Shown piece by piece: positions 1 to 9,175 of a stretch of DNA of 52,342 nt. Numbering within the stretch: the first letter of the stretch is position 1; each line of letters starts with the position of its first letter. The notes under the pieces are model-generated. The model ran no database searches and was not told the DNA's origin. It saw only the letters and a list, made by a program, of their open reading frames with translations. The stretch spans positions 1-52,342 of the forward strand of contig DHMR01000071.1 of the NCBI GenBank assembly GCA_002405875.1. Direction: 5' to 3'. Both the position numbers and the translations under genes were made by a program. The DNA comes from a bacterium UBA4637 (GTDB lineage Bacteria > Bacteroidota > Bacteroidia > Bacteroidales > Bacteroidaceae).

Positions 1-21
1 AAGGGGGGTGGGAAACTTTAG

Positions 22-1257
22 TACATTATTATAGCAGCCGTCACCTGTGCGGGCATCTTGCAGGCGTCGGGTGGCATGGACTGGATGATTCAGATAGCAG
101 AGCGTATTCTTCGCAAGCATCCGGAGCGCATCACCATCCTGGCACCTTTCACCACGTTCTTGTTGACGATGCTGGTAGGTACTGGACACGTGGTCTATAC
201 CTTGATGCCTATCATCTGCGACATCGCCTTGAAGAAAGGTATTCGTCCTGAGCGTCCTTGTGGCATTGCCAGCATCGCTTCTCAGATAGGTATTACTTGC
301 TCGCCGATAGCGGCTGCCGTTGTAGCTTTCTCCACCATCAGCATCAACAATGGTTTCCATGTCAGCAATGTGCAGATTATCCTCGTCACCATACCTGCTT
401 GCGTCATCGGCATCTTGTTTGCCGTAGCAGCCAGTTGGCATCGTGGACTTGACTTGGACAAGGACCCTAAGTTCCTCGCTAAGTTGGCAGACCCTGCCCA
501 GAAGGAGTACATCTATGGCAATACGGCTACTACGCTCAACAAGAAAATCGCTCCCGAGAGCAAGCGTGCGGTATATATCTTCATGGCAGCATTGACGATA
601 GTGGTGATTATCTCGATTGCCAGCATGATGGGGGTTAACATCTTGCCTTCTTATCCTACAGTACAGGTGGTAAATGGTGTCTCTGAGACAGTCATGAAGC
701 CTTTGGCGATGAATGTGGTCATCCAGATTACGATGATTGCCGCAGCCGCCTTGATGGTTATCTTCTGTAAGGCGAAGGCTAAGACAGCAGTGTCTGGAGC
801 GGTCTGGCAAAATGGTATGGTGGCTGTTGTCGCCATCTACGGAATTGCTTGGATGAGTGATACGTATTTCTCTAATTATCAGCCAGAAATACAAGGTTTG
901 CTGACGGACTTGGTGAAGGCGTACCCTTGGACGATAGCCATTGCTTTCTTCTTCGTGTCGGTCTTGATCAACTCGCAGGGAGCGGTAGTCGTAGCGATGC
1001 TTCCTCTGGCTTACTCTCTGGGTATTGAGGGCTGGGTGCTGCTCGGCGTGATGCCTTCTGTATATGGATATTTCTTCATTCCAAACTATCCGTCAGATAT
1101 TGCCACGGTCAACTTCGACCGATCGGGTACGACGGTGATAGGCAAGTACCTGCTCAACCACTCGTTTATGATGCCTGGGCTTATTCATGTAGTGACAGCT
1201 TCCATTGCAGGATTGGGCATCAGCTACCTCTATCACTTCGTCTTCGGATTGTATTAA
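22..1257 (+). CDS. dcuB: Anaerobic C4-dicarboxylate transporter (DcuA/DcuB family), 5' end missing or broken
   Basis: This is the C-terminal two thirds of a Dcu-family inner-membrane antiporter, which exchanges fumarate, malate, aspartate and succinate during anaerobic fumarate respiration. The visible protein has repeated hydrophobic spans and family motifs such as QASGGMDWM, a LVGTGH segment and SQIGITCSPIAAA. Family-like sequence starts at about base 31, but the same frame has a TAG stop at 19-21, and the bases before it do not look like the family. The gene is therefore either cut by the window or contig edge, or disrupted just upstream. No true start can be assigned. Its stop overlaps by a few bases the stop of the convergent regulator gene. 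Family assignment is firm; DcuB rather than DcuA is an inference. Confidence 0.85.
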   Translation, partial: YIIIAAVTCAGILQASGGMDWMIQIAERILRKHPERITILAPFTTFLLTMLVGTGHVVYTLMPIICDIALKKGIRPERPCGIASIASQIGITCSPIAAAVVAFSTISINNGFHVSNVQIILVTIPACVIGILFAVAASWHRGLDLDKDPKFLAKLADPAQKEYIYGNTATTLNKKIAPESKRAVYIFMAALTIVVIISIASMMGVNILPSYPTVQVVNGVSETVMKPLAMNVVIQITMIAAAALMVIFCKAKAKTAVSGAVWQNGMVAVVAIYGIAWMSDTYFSNYQPEIQGLLTDLVKAYPWTIAIAFFFVSVLINSQGAVVVAMLPLAYSLGIEGWVLLGVMPSVYGYFFIPNYPSDIATVNFDRSGTTVIGKYLLNHSFMMPGLIHVVTASIAGLGISYLYHFVFGLY

Positions 1258-4200
1258 TGAAATTCGCTGGGCGATACTCCAAACTGTTTCTTGAAGGCAA
1301 CGGAGAAGTGGGCGGCAGTACCAAATCCCACCATGACGGCGATTTCCGATGCGTTGAATTTGCCTTCCTTGAGCAGTTGGGCGGCTTTGTTGAGCTTGTA
1401 CTTCCTAAAGAATGTTCCTGGAGTGTCGCCCGTGAGTTGTTTCAACTTGTAATTGAACTTCGACTGACTGATGAGCAGGTCGTGGCAAACGGTCGCTACG
1501 TTCAATTCGAGTTCGGCTGCTCTCTTTTCCATCAAGGCATAAAGTTCGTCCATGAACATTCTGTCTTGTTCAGATAAAGCGTCTTCTGGTATATCACTAA
1601 GTGCTTTCGTGTCAGTGCTTTCTCCTAATCTCTTCCTTAGTAACTTTAAGTTTCTGAGTTGAGATTCCACCAGTGCTTTCAGATAGAATGGGTCGAATGG
1701 CTTGGTGACATAAGCTACGGCACCTAGTCGCAAACCGTCTATCTGTTCGTTCATGTTCGACTTGGCGGTAATCAGGATGACAGGGATGTGGCTGTACAAC
1801 AAGTTGCCCTTGATGGCCTTGCAGAAATCATATCCAGACATTTCTCCCATGATGATGTCGCTGAGGATGATGTCGGGTGCGATAACTTCTATGTCTGCCA
1901 ATGCTGATTCAGCGGAATAGCGATTCTCAACGATGTATTCATCAATGAAGATGCTGCGAATGTATTGGGCTACATCGAGGTCGTCATCTACGATGAGAAT
2001 CTTGGTTCTTTTTGTGTTACAGTTGCTGTTGTCCCCATCTACAGATTTTTTGTTGTCTATAGGGATTTGCATGACATGATGGTTTTCGTCTGTCAATTCT
2101 GTATTTCTGAATGTTTCCTTGTTGACAGGGAGCGTGAAGCTGAACTCCACGCCGCCATCGACATTGTGGACGCTTATTTCTCCATGATGCAAACCTACGA
2201 GCCGCTTCACGTAATAGAGTCCGATGCCAGTTCCCCAACCATAATGATGGTTTCCTTGCGTGTCTGCCAATTGGTAATATCTCTTGAACACATCCGCGAG
2301 TTTGTCCTCGCCGATGTGTGAGCCACTGTTGTAGATGGCAATCTCCAAGGTACAAGAGGTTAGTTTGGTCTTGATGTGGATTTCCCCTCTGTCGGGTGTG
2401 TGCTTGAGCGCATTGGTGAACAGATTGCTCATGATTTTCTCAAGTTTGTCGGAATCTATCCATACATGGCTTACGGTATCAGAAGCTTTGTCAACGTGCT
2501 CTGTTTCACTTGTTTCATCTTGGATGATTTCAAGTTTTACTTGAATGTTTCTGACTTTTGCTGATTCTTCGAAGGTAGCTGCCATCTCCTTGATTTCTCT
2601 CATGACATCCACCTGGCTTACTCTTAGTCGCAAGGCATCGGTCTCCAACTGGTTGAAGTCGAGCATCTGGTCTATGAGTCTCAGCATTCGATTAACACTC
2701 AGACATACCCTGTCAAGGGTAGCTTGTACAGGGATGGGTAGCGACTGGTTTGACTTCAGCGATAGCAATGGACCGGCGATGAGTGTGATTGGGTTGCGGA
2801 ACTCATGCGAAATGTTGGCGAAGAAACTCATGTTCATCTCGTTGGTGCGTCGCTCTCGTTCCCTTTCATGTTGTTCTTGTTTCAAGAGCATGCGGTTGGT
2901 GCGGATGCGCAGATACAGTGAGTTGATGAAGTATAGGAGGAAACCGATGCAGGATAGATACACAAGCCAGGCTGCCGCCGATGTCCAAGGGGCGCATTTG
3001 ATGGTTACTCGGATGTCTCGTTCGGCAAGTGCAGGACTGTTGGGCGACGATACCAGACGTACCTTAAATGTGTAGTCACCCGATGGTAGATTGGCAAAAT
3101 GAGCCTCATGATCGTAGGTTGGTTCACGCCAATCCTTGTCGTACCCCTCCAGCTTGCATTGGAACATCAAGGAGGAACGGCGGCTATAGTTCGGATAAAA
3201 GAATGAAAAGGTCACATCGTTTTCATCATAAGCTAAAGTATAATGTGAATGATTCTTGATGTTATCGTTGATAACCAATGAATTACCATTTTTGTTCTTG
3301 ATGTCGATGGCATAGATGCAGAGCCCTTTCTCCAAGCTCTTGCTATTGTCGTAAGAAGTTGTCTCCCCATTTCTTGCTTTCTTGTTGGATACGAGTTCCT
3401 TGTCTCCCGAAGTCGGTGGTATGAAGACGCATCCATCTGAGCTTCCGAAGACGATGTTGCCTTGTGGAGAAAGACAGAGGGAGTTGTCGAAGAACTGTCT
3501 GTTCCATCCATTTTGACTCGAAGACACCAAGCTGTTCATGAGTACGGCGCCTGTGGTAGGCTGGTAGCAGATGGCATCCTTCAAGGTCGTAATCCAAATC
3601 TGTCCAAGCGGGTCTTCGAGCAAGCCTTGGATGTGTACGTCGTTGATGAAGCCCATGCGCACCACGTGGGCTTTCTTCAAATCGAGGTTGTATAGTCCAT
3701 AGCGTTTGGTTCCCAACCAAACATTGCCCTTGGAGTCCTGGCGGGCAAAAGCCGGGTCGATATTGCTATAGTTAGGTAATCCCGCAAGTGTCAGCTCTTT
3801 CATTTTGCCTGTCTTTGGGGATAGGATGCCGATGTGCATGTTCTTCATGAAGAGCAAGATGCTGCCATCGTGCAGGGTGGTGAGCTGGGTCTCGTTGTCG
3901 TACCAACGGCTTGGTATGCTGAGGCTGTCGCAAGTGCTTGTGCCGAAAGTATGGCGCAAGAGGTAGCGAGACGAATGTGCTATATAGATTTGGTGGTTCA
4001 GGCGAGTGGCTGAACCTAATGAGTTGGAATAAGCTCGCCCGATGGTACGGATACGTTCATCGTCAATGTCGCAACTTACAATTTCGTTTTCAGCGATAAG
4101 CCATGCCTGATGCTCATCGAGAGGAACAATACCTACAAGTTCCTTTTGGGATAAGTCTTCTCGCTGAATGTCTTTTTGAGATGTGTTTTTGTGGAGCAAG

Positions 4201-4967
4201 TCTTTGTAGAAATAGTCCTGGTACTTCTGGCTTTGCGTGTCATACACGTAGAGTCGGAGCGTAGTGCTAGCAAGGATATGCTGACCTACGGCTTGGAGAA
4301 AAGTGATGTCCTTGCCTTCTGTGGCTTGTGCCAAAGGGTTGTTGTTGGCATTCTTGTAAGCTATCAGGTTGTTGGAAATCACTTGGTAACCAGCGTTTCG
4401 GAATCCAATCCAATAGTTTCCTCCTGCGTCCTTGAACACGGTGGAGATGAGTTCCTTCGGCTTTTGCAGTACGTCAAGGACTTCTGCAGGAAGTTCGGTC
4501 TTTGGTTTACCAAAGTCATGTGTGTCCGCATCGTCAGAGCCCTTTATGGATTTTCCCAATCGAGGCGCTTTCTCGGTCTTGTTCAAACGATGGAAGCGGT
4601 AGCCTCCCTCGTATCGAGCTACTCCATTCTGGGTATAGACCCACATTTTGCCGTTTTTATCACAGTACAATGCGTTGATATAGTCATCGGGCAGGGCAGT
4701 GGAATCCTTGCTGTCATGGAAAAACTGGATATAGTCTTTTCCATTGTATAGATTGATGCCTGCCGAGGTGCCTATCCATATCAACCTGTTGTGGTCTTGG
4801 GCGATGGAGGTGACATTGAGTGACGAGAGCATGAAGTCCTTGCTAGTCTGTTTAGGCTTGGGTTCTAACATCTTGACCGTAGCCATACGGTTGAAATCTA
4901 ATGTGTAGATTCCAATGAGAATGCAAAATAGCGCAGCAATTATGAAGAGAAACCTTTTTTTGTTCAT
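1254..4967 (-). CDS. Hybrid two-component system protein: propeller sensor, histidine kinase, receiver and AraC-type output in one chain
   Basis: A 1237-residue one-protein signalling system typical of Bacteroidota. Residues 5-24 form a signal anchor. About 40-660 form a periplasmic ligand-binding region of propeller repeats ending in a Y_Y_Y domain. A second membrane span lies near 665-690. The dimerisation/phosphoacceptor helix carries His721 in SHEFRNP, the kinase N-box is near 846-852 (NLFTNALKH), and the glycine box GWGTGIGL is near 905-912. The receiver starts near 988 (KILIVDDD), with phosphoacceptor Asp1037. An AraC-type DNA-binding domain fills the last 100 residues. The usual first glycine box (DxG) reads NSG. 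Such proteins commonly switch on adjacent transport or polysaccharide genes. The convergent dcuB is a neighbour, not proof of a target. The ligand is unknown. Confidence 0.95.
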   Translation of the reverse strand: MNKKRFLFIIAALFCILIGIYTLDFNRMATVKMLEPKPKQTSKDFMLSSLNVTSIAQDHNRLIWIGTSAGINLYNGKDYIQFFHDSKDSTALPDDYINALYCDKNGKMWVYTQNGVARYEGGYRFHRLNKTEKAPRLGKSIKGSDDADTHDFGKPKTELPAEVLDVLQKPKELISTVFKDAGGNYWIGFRNAGYQVISNNLIAYKNANNNPLAQATEGKDITFLQAVGQHILASTTLRLYVYDTQSQKYQDYFYKDLLHKNTSQKDIQREDLSQKELVGIVPLDEHQAWLIAENEIVSCDIDDERIRTIGRAYSNSLGSATRLNHQIYIAHSSRYLLRHTFGTSTCDSLSIPSRWYDNETQLTTLHDGSILLFMKNMHIGILSPKTGKMKELTLAGLPNYSNIDPAFARQDSKGNVWLGTKRYGLYNLDLKKAHVVRMGFINDVHIQGLLEDPLGQIWITTLKDAICYQPTTGAVLMNSLVSSSQNGWNRQFFDNSLCLSPQGNIVFGSSDGCVFIPPTSGDKELVSNKKARNGETTSYDNSKSLEKGLCIYAIDIKNKNGNSLVINDNIKNHSHYTLAYDENDVTFSFFYPNYSRRSSLMFQCKLEGYDKDWREPTYDHEAHFANLPSGDYTFKVRLVSSPNSPALAERDIRVTIKCAPWTSAAAWLVYLSCIGFLLYFINSLYLRIRTNRMLLKQEQHERERERRTNEMNMSFFANISHEFRNPITLIAGPLLSLKSNQSLPIPVQATLDRVCLSVNRMLRLIDQMLDFNQLETDALRLRVSQVDVMREIKEMAATFEESAKVRNIQVKLEIIQDETSETEHVDKASDTVSHVWIDSDKLEKIMSNLFTNALKHTPDRGEIHIKTKLTSCTLEIAIYNSGSHIGEDKLADVFKRYYQLADTQGNHHYGWGTGIGLYYVKRLVGLHHGEISVHNVDGGVEFSFTLPVNKETFRNTELTDENHHVMQIPIDNKKSVDGDNSNCNTKRTKILIVDDDLDVAQYIRSIFIDEYIVENRYSAESALADIEVIAPDIILSDIIMGEMSGYDFCKAIKGNLLYSHIPVILITAKSNMNEQIDGLRLGAVAYVTKPFDPFYLKALVESQLRNLKLLRKRLGESTDTKALSDIPEDALSEQDRMFMDELYALMEKRAAELELNVATVCHDLLISQSKFNYKLKQLTGDTPGTFFRKYKLNKAAQLLKEGKFNASEIAVMVGFGTAAHFSVAFKKQFGVSPSEFH

Positions 4968-5039
4968 GGCTGTTGTCTTATGTTCATGGTTGGTTATGGG
5001 TTATGTAAGGACAGCTTGATGGTGGTCTATATTCATGTT

Positions 5040-5202
5040 TTATTTCATAAACACGAAATACACGGCGGCGATGAGGCATAGAAATGCCGCCGCATGATTC
5101 CTGTGCAAGCCTTGTCCCAGGAAGAGGATGTTGGCGATGACGATGAGTGACACGCACTCTTGTATCACCTTGAGTTGGACCAAGGTGAATGGTCCGCCAT
5201 TC
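5040..5202 (-). pseudogene. Remnant of a DUF486 (DMT-family) small membrane protein
   Basis: Reading the minus strand gives about 54 codons ending in TAA that match the C-terminal half of DUF486 proteins: a GGPFTLVQLKVIQE segment followed by two short hydrophobic stretches and a terminal YFVFMK. Complete members are about 110-120 residues, so the N-terminal half is missing. The frame runs on upstream into AT-rich sequence without family resemblance and without a convincing start. A minus-strand TAnnTTTG box about 95 bases further upstream may be the old promoter, which would place the lost segment between the two. Family recognition rests on the conserved QLKVIQE region and is from memory. 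Confidence 0.7.
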
Positions 5203-5295
5203 TTAAAATTAACAAGAGGATAGTATATACACCATTTATCATTGTAATTATATTCTTTTTATATTCTTTGTTTAATCTTGTTCTTTATTTGCGTG

Positions 5296-5303
5296 CAAAG
5301 GTA
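5296..5303 (-). promoter_or_regulatory. Bacteroidota -7 box TACCTTTG, pointing at the DUF486 remnant and the hybrid regulator
   Basis: The minus strand reads TACCTTTG, a perfect TAnnTTTG. No good TTTG partner lies about 20 bases upstream, so this is a partial match. It could still serve the hybrid regulator gene, whose start lies about 330 bases downstream, or be left over from the decayed DUF486 gene. Confidence 0.45.
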
Positions 5304-5550
5304 CATATTTTTTTCGAGAGAGAATCATAATCTTACAATTATTGTCTTTTATAGATGCAATTATAGTCTTTTATGTTGTGTGTCAATAATTATTTTTATT
5401 TACAAGCTTCGATTTCTTCTTGCTCCTTTGATGAATGCTCCCTTGTACCACTTTTATTTTTACCTGCTTTCTTATCAATGTTCAAAGAGGTGTTTCTTGC
5501 GAAAAATGTTTACGTGCTGTATGGTTGACACGGGCTGAATTGAAAATCGG

Positions 5551-5569
5551 TTCAACTGTACAGGTTGAA
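5551..5569. promoter_or_regulatory. Operator-like palindrome TTCAACTGTACAGGTTGAA
   Basis: The two halves TTCAAC-TGT and ACA-GGTTGAA are reverse complements apart from one extra base. The site ends about 40 bases before the -7 box of the DUF1846 gene, a position suited to an activator or repressor. The binding protein is unknown. Confidence 0.4.
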
Positions 5570-5586
5570 AGTTTTTGGGAAAATCA

Positions 5587-5618
5587 TGTGCTTATCTGCA
5601 TTTTTTTTTGTACTTTTG
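5587..5618 (+). promoter_or_regulatory. Promoter of the DUF1846 gene
   Basis: TACTTTTG at 5611-5618 matches TAnnTTTG, with a weak TGTG at 5587-5590 twenty bases upstream in the -33 position. It leaves a leader of roughly 85-90 bases before the start codon at 5714. Confidence 0.55.
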
Positions 5619-5713
5619 TAGCCGTTTTTAGTAAAGGGAGCGATATTCCTTTTATTCATCACAGGGATATGCTCCTTATTAACCAATAGGGAAAATAGTT
5701 ACATTCTAAGAAA

Positions 5714-7177
5714 ATGAAGATAGGATTTGACAACGAGAAGTATCTGAAGATTCAGTCCGAGCACATCAAGGAGAGAATCTCCAAGTTTGATGGAAAGCTT
5801 TATCTCGAATTGGGAGGCAAGCTTTTCGACGACCACCACGCCAGCCGTGTCTTGCCTGGTTTCCAGCCTGACAGCAAGCTGCGTATGTTTCAGAAAATCA
5901 GCGATAGCATCGAGATAGTGATTGTTATCAGTGCAGCCGACATTGTGAAGAATAAGAAGCGTGCAGACCTCGGCATCACTTACGACGAGGATGTGCTGCG
6001 TCTGCGTGGCGAGTTCCAAAATCGTGGCTTCATGGTGGGTTCTGTAGTCATCACCCACTTCGACGGTCAGCCTGCTGCCATCGCCTTCAAGCAGCGATTG
6101 GAGCGTGAGGGCATCAAGACTTACTGCCATTATCTCATCGAGGGCTATCCTCACAATGTGGAACTCATTGCCTCCGACGAGGGCTTCGGCAAGAATGACT
6201 ATGTGGAGACGGAACGCCCGCTCGTCATCGTCACAGCCCCTGGCCCTGGCAGTGGCAAGATGGCGGTCTGCCTGAGCCAGCTCTATAATGAGAACAAGCG
6301 TGGTGTGCGTGCTGGTTACGCCAAGTTTGAGACCTTCCCTGTGTGGAATCTTCCCCTGAAGCATCCTGTCAACATCGCTTACGAGGCAGCTACCGCCGAC
6401 CTCAACGATGTGAACATGATTGACCCATTCCACTTGGAGGCCTATAACAAGATAGCCATCAACTACAATCGTGACGTGGAAATCTATCCTGTTCTCAACG
6501 CCTTGTTTGAAGGCATCTATGGCTCGAACCCTTACAAGTCGCCTACGGACATGGGGGTGAACATGGTGGGATTCTGCATCTCCGACGATGCGGTGTGCTG
6601 CGAGGCTTCGAAGAACGAGATCATTCGCCGCTACTATGCCGCAACCAACAAACTCGCCCTTGGTGCTTGCAACGAGGCTGAGATTCAGAAAATTCAGATG
6701 CTCTTCAACCAAGCGAAGATCAACACCGACTATCGCAAGGTTACTGTAGCGGCGAAGAAGCATAAACAAGAGACGGGGCATACCTCTTCGGCTATAGAAC
6801 TGGAGGATGGAACCATCATCTGTGGTCATAGTAGTGAGTTGCTGGGTTGCAGTGCCGCTTTGCTCCTGAACGTGATGAAGTATTTGGGTGGCATCGACCA
6901 TGAGTTGAAGTTGATTCCCCAGTCGATGATCAAGCCTATCCAGCATACCAAGATTAGTTACCTGGGTGGTCACAATCCACGTCTTCATACAGATGAGGTG
7001 TTGGTTGCGCTGTCTGTCCTTTCTGAAAATGATGAGAATTGCAAGAAAGCTCTGGAGCAGTTGCCTAAGCTTCGTGGATGCCAAGTTCATTGCACCGTGA
7101 TGCTGAGCGATGTAGACCAGCGTATCTTCAAGAAACTTGGCGTAGACTTGACTTGTGAGCCTGTATTGAAGAAATAG
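5714..7177 (+). CDS. DUF1846 domain-containing protein
   Basis: A 487-residue soluble protein of the DUF1846 family, found across anaerobic gut Firmicutes and Bacteroidota. The match covers the full length: an N-terminal MKIGFDNEKYLKIQSEHI segment, the IVIVISAADIVKNKKRADLG region, a TAPGPGSGKMAVCLSQLY loop that resembles a nucleotide-binding turn near residue 175, and a C-terminal domain ending near the stop without extension. There is no signal peptide or membrane span, so it is probably cytoplasmic. The biochemical role of the family is not established as far as I know. The gene stands alone between its own promoter and a strong terminator. A long open frame on the opposite strand is a codon-use shadow. 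Confidence 0.9.
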   Translation: MKIGFDNEKYLKIQSEHIKERISKFDGKLYLELGGKLFDDHHASRVLPGFQPDSKLRMFQKISDSIEIVIVISAADIVKNKKRADLGITYDEDVLRLRGEFQNRGFMVGSVVITHFDGQPAAIAFKQRLEREGIKTYCHYLIEGYPHNVELIASDEGFGKNDYVETERPLVIVTAPGPGSGKMAVCLSQLYNENKRGVRAGYAKFETFPVWNLPLKHPVNIAYEAATADLNDVNMIDPFHLEAYNKIAINYNRDVEIYPVLNALFEGIYGSNPYKSPTDMGVNMVGFCISDDAVCCEASKNEIIRRYYAATNKLALGACNEAEIQKIQMLFNQAKINTDYRKVTVAAKKHKQETGHTSSAIELEDGTIICGHSSELLGCSAALLLNVMKYLGGIDHELKLIPQSMIKPIQHTKISYLGGHNPRLHTDEVLVALSVLSENDENCKKALEQLPKLRGCQVHCTVMLSDVDQRIFKKLGVDLTCEPVLKK

Positions 7178-7203
7178 TTATGGAATAGATTGTGTTCAAT
7201 AAA

Positions 7204-7269
7204 CAAAAGGACCTTCAGCATTTTGCTCAATGTTTTGATTGGCATAGAGTTTTGCTGAAGGTTCTTTTT
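7204..7269. terminator. Bidirectional terminator hairpin
   Basis: Arms ACCTTCAGCA (7211-7220) and TGCTGAAGGT (7253-7262) pair perfectly and extend outwards with A-rich and T-rich flanks and one mismatch. A run of T follows on each strand. It lies between two convergent genes, DUF1846 and the rhodanese, and can end both. Confidence 0.8.
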
Positions 7270-7339
7270 GTAGGCGTATTGATCGCTCTAGCTAAGCTTT
7301 TAGCACAAAAAATGTCTTTTGCATATTTTAAAATTCCTC

Positions 7340-7777
7340 TTAATGGCATCCTTTGTCCTTGTAAATCTTATATCCTTGTTTTATCCAATTGAGGATTCCT
7401 CCTTCCATATCGAATACCTTGAATCCTTGCTTCTTCATTTTTTCGCAAGCTCCATGGCTTCGTCGCCCGCTTCGACAATATATATAATAGGTATGGGCTT
7501 TGTCTAACTGCTTGATGCCAGCATCGAAGGCTTCGGCATTGAGGAAGTCGAGCTGATGGGCACCAGCCAAGTGTCCCTCTTCATATTCTTCTTTTGTTCG
7601 AACATCGAGGATAAGAGCAGTAGAGTCAGCTTTCGCCTGGTCAATGAACGCTTGAGGCGACAATATGGTAATTCCATCATCAGATGAAGCTGCTTTTTCA
7701 GCCTTTCCAGCTTGTGCTGAGCAGCCAGTAGTGCTGAGACCGATGGCTGCTAGAATTGATAATAATATTTTTTTCAT
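7340..7777 (-). CDS. Rhodanese-like lipoprotein
   Basis: A 145-residue exported single-domain rhodanese. The N-terminus is a lipoprotein signal with lipobox LSTTGC and lipidated Cys19, so the protein should sit on a membrane facing the periplasm. The rhodanese fold covers about 35-140: ILDVRTKEEYEEGHL, then the active-site loop CRSGRRS with catalytic Cys101, then GGILNW. Family members move sulfane sulfur through a cysteine persulfide or handle other thiol chemistry; the substrate of this one cannot be read from sequence. It is transcribed alone towards the shared terminator. An ALILDVRTKEEY-type protein of this size is common in Bacteroidales. Confidence 0.9.
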   Translation of the reverse strand: MKKILLSILAAIGLSTTGCSAQAGKAEKAASSDDGITILSPQAFIDQAKADSTALILDVRTKEEYEEGHLAGAHQLDFLNAEAFDAGIKQLDKAHTYYIYCRSGRRSHGACEKMKKQGFKVFDMEGGILNWIKQGYKIYKDKGCH

Positions 7778-7963
7778 TCTTCTCTTTTTTCTTTTTGCAT
7801 TATTGTATAATATTTCTGTCTTGGACTCTTAGGGGAGTTTGGGTAGGTCATGGCAATGCTTTTTTCTAGCTATGTATCGGGCTTACCTATTATGATAGGA
7901 CATCTAGACTCAATAAACTCTTTGTTTGTGCTGAAAGCGGGAACTTCGACCGTGACTTTTCGC

Positions 7964-9175
7964 TTACTTTAATTTTTTCTTGAGCCAGTTTCTTACAGAT
8001 TCGTCCCAAAGCTTGAGTGAAGCCCATGCCACCATCAGACTGAGGATGATGCTACAGATGCATACGAATACGATCTGGTCGGGGGTGGCATCAGGATTAT
8101 TTGCCTTCCATCCGATGCAGAGGGTAAAGATGATAGGCGAATGGGTGATGTAGAGGGGATAGGAGATGTCGCCCAACCACTTGCAAAAACCGTGAACTTT
8201 GCCAGATACTGTTCCCTTGGCTCCCATGTAAACGATTGCAGGGAAAGCAAAGAGAATGCAGATAATCTCGTAAACACCATTGTAAAGTGGGTGCTCTTGG
8301 CTTCCGAGGTAAGGTACAAGCAATACCGCGGATAAGCAGAGTGATGCTATCAGAAAACCATGACGATTGAGCAGGGTGTTGTTGCTTGAACTTGCCAAGC
8401 TACGAGACTTGAGCTGGCTGTTCTTTGAGCTTGCTAAAATGCGAGACATCAACAATCCTGCGAAAAATGGATAGAGCAAGCGTATCCAACCCAAGAGTAC
8501 TTGGTCTGGATTCATATCCCATCCGCCGATAAATGTTCCCACAGGTTGATAGTCGGGACGATCACTCATGATTCCGAAAAAGTCGAAGCCCAATCCCATG
8601 CCAATAGTGAGTATCGCAAAGAGGACAACGAGGATGGTGAGCATGGTCTTGCCTAAATGACGGATGAATAGGGCATAGAGAATGTTGGCTAGATACTCAA
8701 AGCCCAATGTCCAAGAGTTGCCATTGAAAGAATTCACCTCTCCCCAGCCTCTAACATCAAACATCTTGGGTACTGGTATCAAGGTAATGGCAAACACGAA
8801 ACTAATCAATATGGTTGGCCAGTGTGATTGCATGATTTGTGGTAATCCTGAACCGGCGCCAAAATAAAACATCAGCATACCAAAGAACATACCGAAGAGG
8901 AGCATCGGATGCAGACGGATGAGACGGCGCTTGAAAAAGCCGCCCAAAGTCATACCATTGGGATTGGCTGCACTTTTCCAACGGTCATCATAGGCATATC
9001 CTACAACAAAGCCCGACAAGATGAAAAAGAAATCTACTGCTAGATAGCCATGAAAGCTAGTGATTCCAGGACCAAATTCCTCGAAATGATGATAGATAAG
9101 GACAATGATTGCCGCCACACCGCGAAGTCCATCTAGTATTTCGTATCGTGGCTTGGATGATAAGTTATTTGTCAT
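7964..9175 (-). CDS. Membrane acyltransferase of the acyltransferase-3 (OafA/YrhL) family
   Basis: A 403-residue polytopic inner-membrane protein with about ten hydrophobic spans. The N-terminus has the family signature: RYEILDGLRGVAA, a YHH pair near residue 29, and DFFFILSGFVVGY. Family members transfer acetyl or other acyl groups to sugars of polysaccharides, antibiotics or peptidoglycan. The C-terminus ends in a basic KKKLK tail. It stands alone, with no glycosyltransferases next to it, so the acceptor is unknown. The 186-base gap to the rhodanese holds no feature I can support. A terminator-like hairpin lies upstream, between this gene and yidC. Confidence 0.92.
   Translation of the reverse strand: MTNNLSSKPRYEILDGLRGVAAIIVLIYHHFEEFGPGITSFHGYLAVDFFFILSGFVVGYAYDDRWKSAANPNGMTLGGFFKRRLIRLHPMLLFGMFFGMLMFYFGAGSGLPQIMQSHWPTILISFVFAITLIPVPKMFDVRGWGEVNSFNGNSWTLGFEYLANILYALFIRHLGKTMLTILVVLFAILTIGMGLGFDFFGIMSDRPDYQPVGTFIGGWDMNPDQVLLGWIRLLYPFFAGLLMSRILASSKNSQLKSRSLASSSNNTLLNRHGFLIASLCLSAVLLVPYLGSQEHPLYNGVYEIICILFAFPAIVYMGAKGTVSGKVHGFCKWLGDISYPLYITHSPIIFTLCIGWKANNPDATPDQIVFVCICSIILSLMVAWASLKLWDESVRNWLKKKLK

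Larger units (their letters stand above)
5216..5713. other. AT-rich intergenic stretch with two opposing promoters
   Basis: No gene is supported in this roughly 500-base interval. It holds a minus-strand promoter-like box near 5300, an operator-like palindrome near 5560 and the promoter of the DUF1846 gene near 5615. Short reading frames here are AT-rich and resemble nothing known to me. Confidence 0.6.

Noticed and set aside
5699..7090. A 463-codon open frame on the minus strand opposite the DUF1846 gene
   Set aside because: The plus strand matches a known family over its full length, and the minus frame resembles nothing and has no promoter. It is an effect of codon use.
7778..7963. Possible small gene or RNA between the rhodanese and acyltransferase genes
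   Set aside because: No frame, promoter or stem of convincing quality was found.
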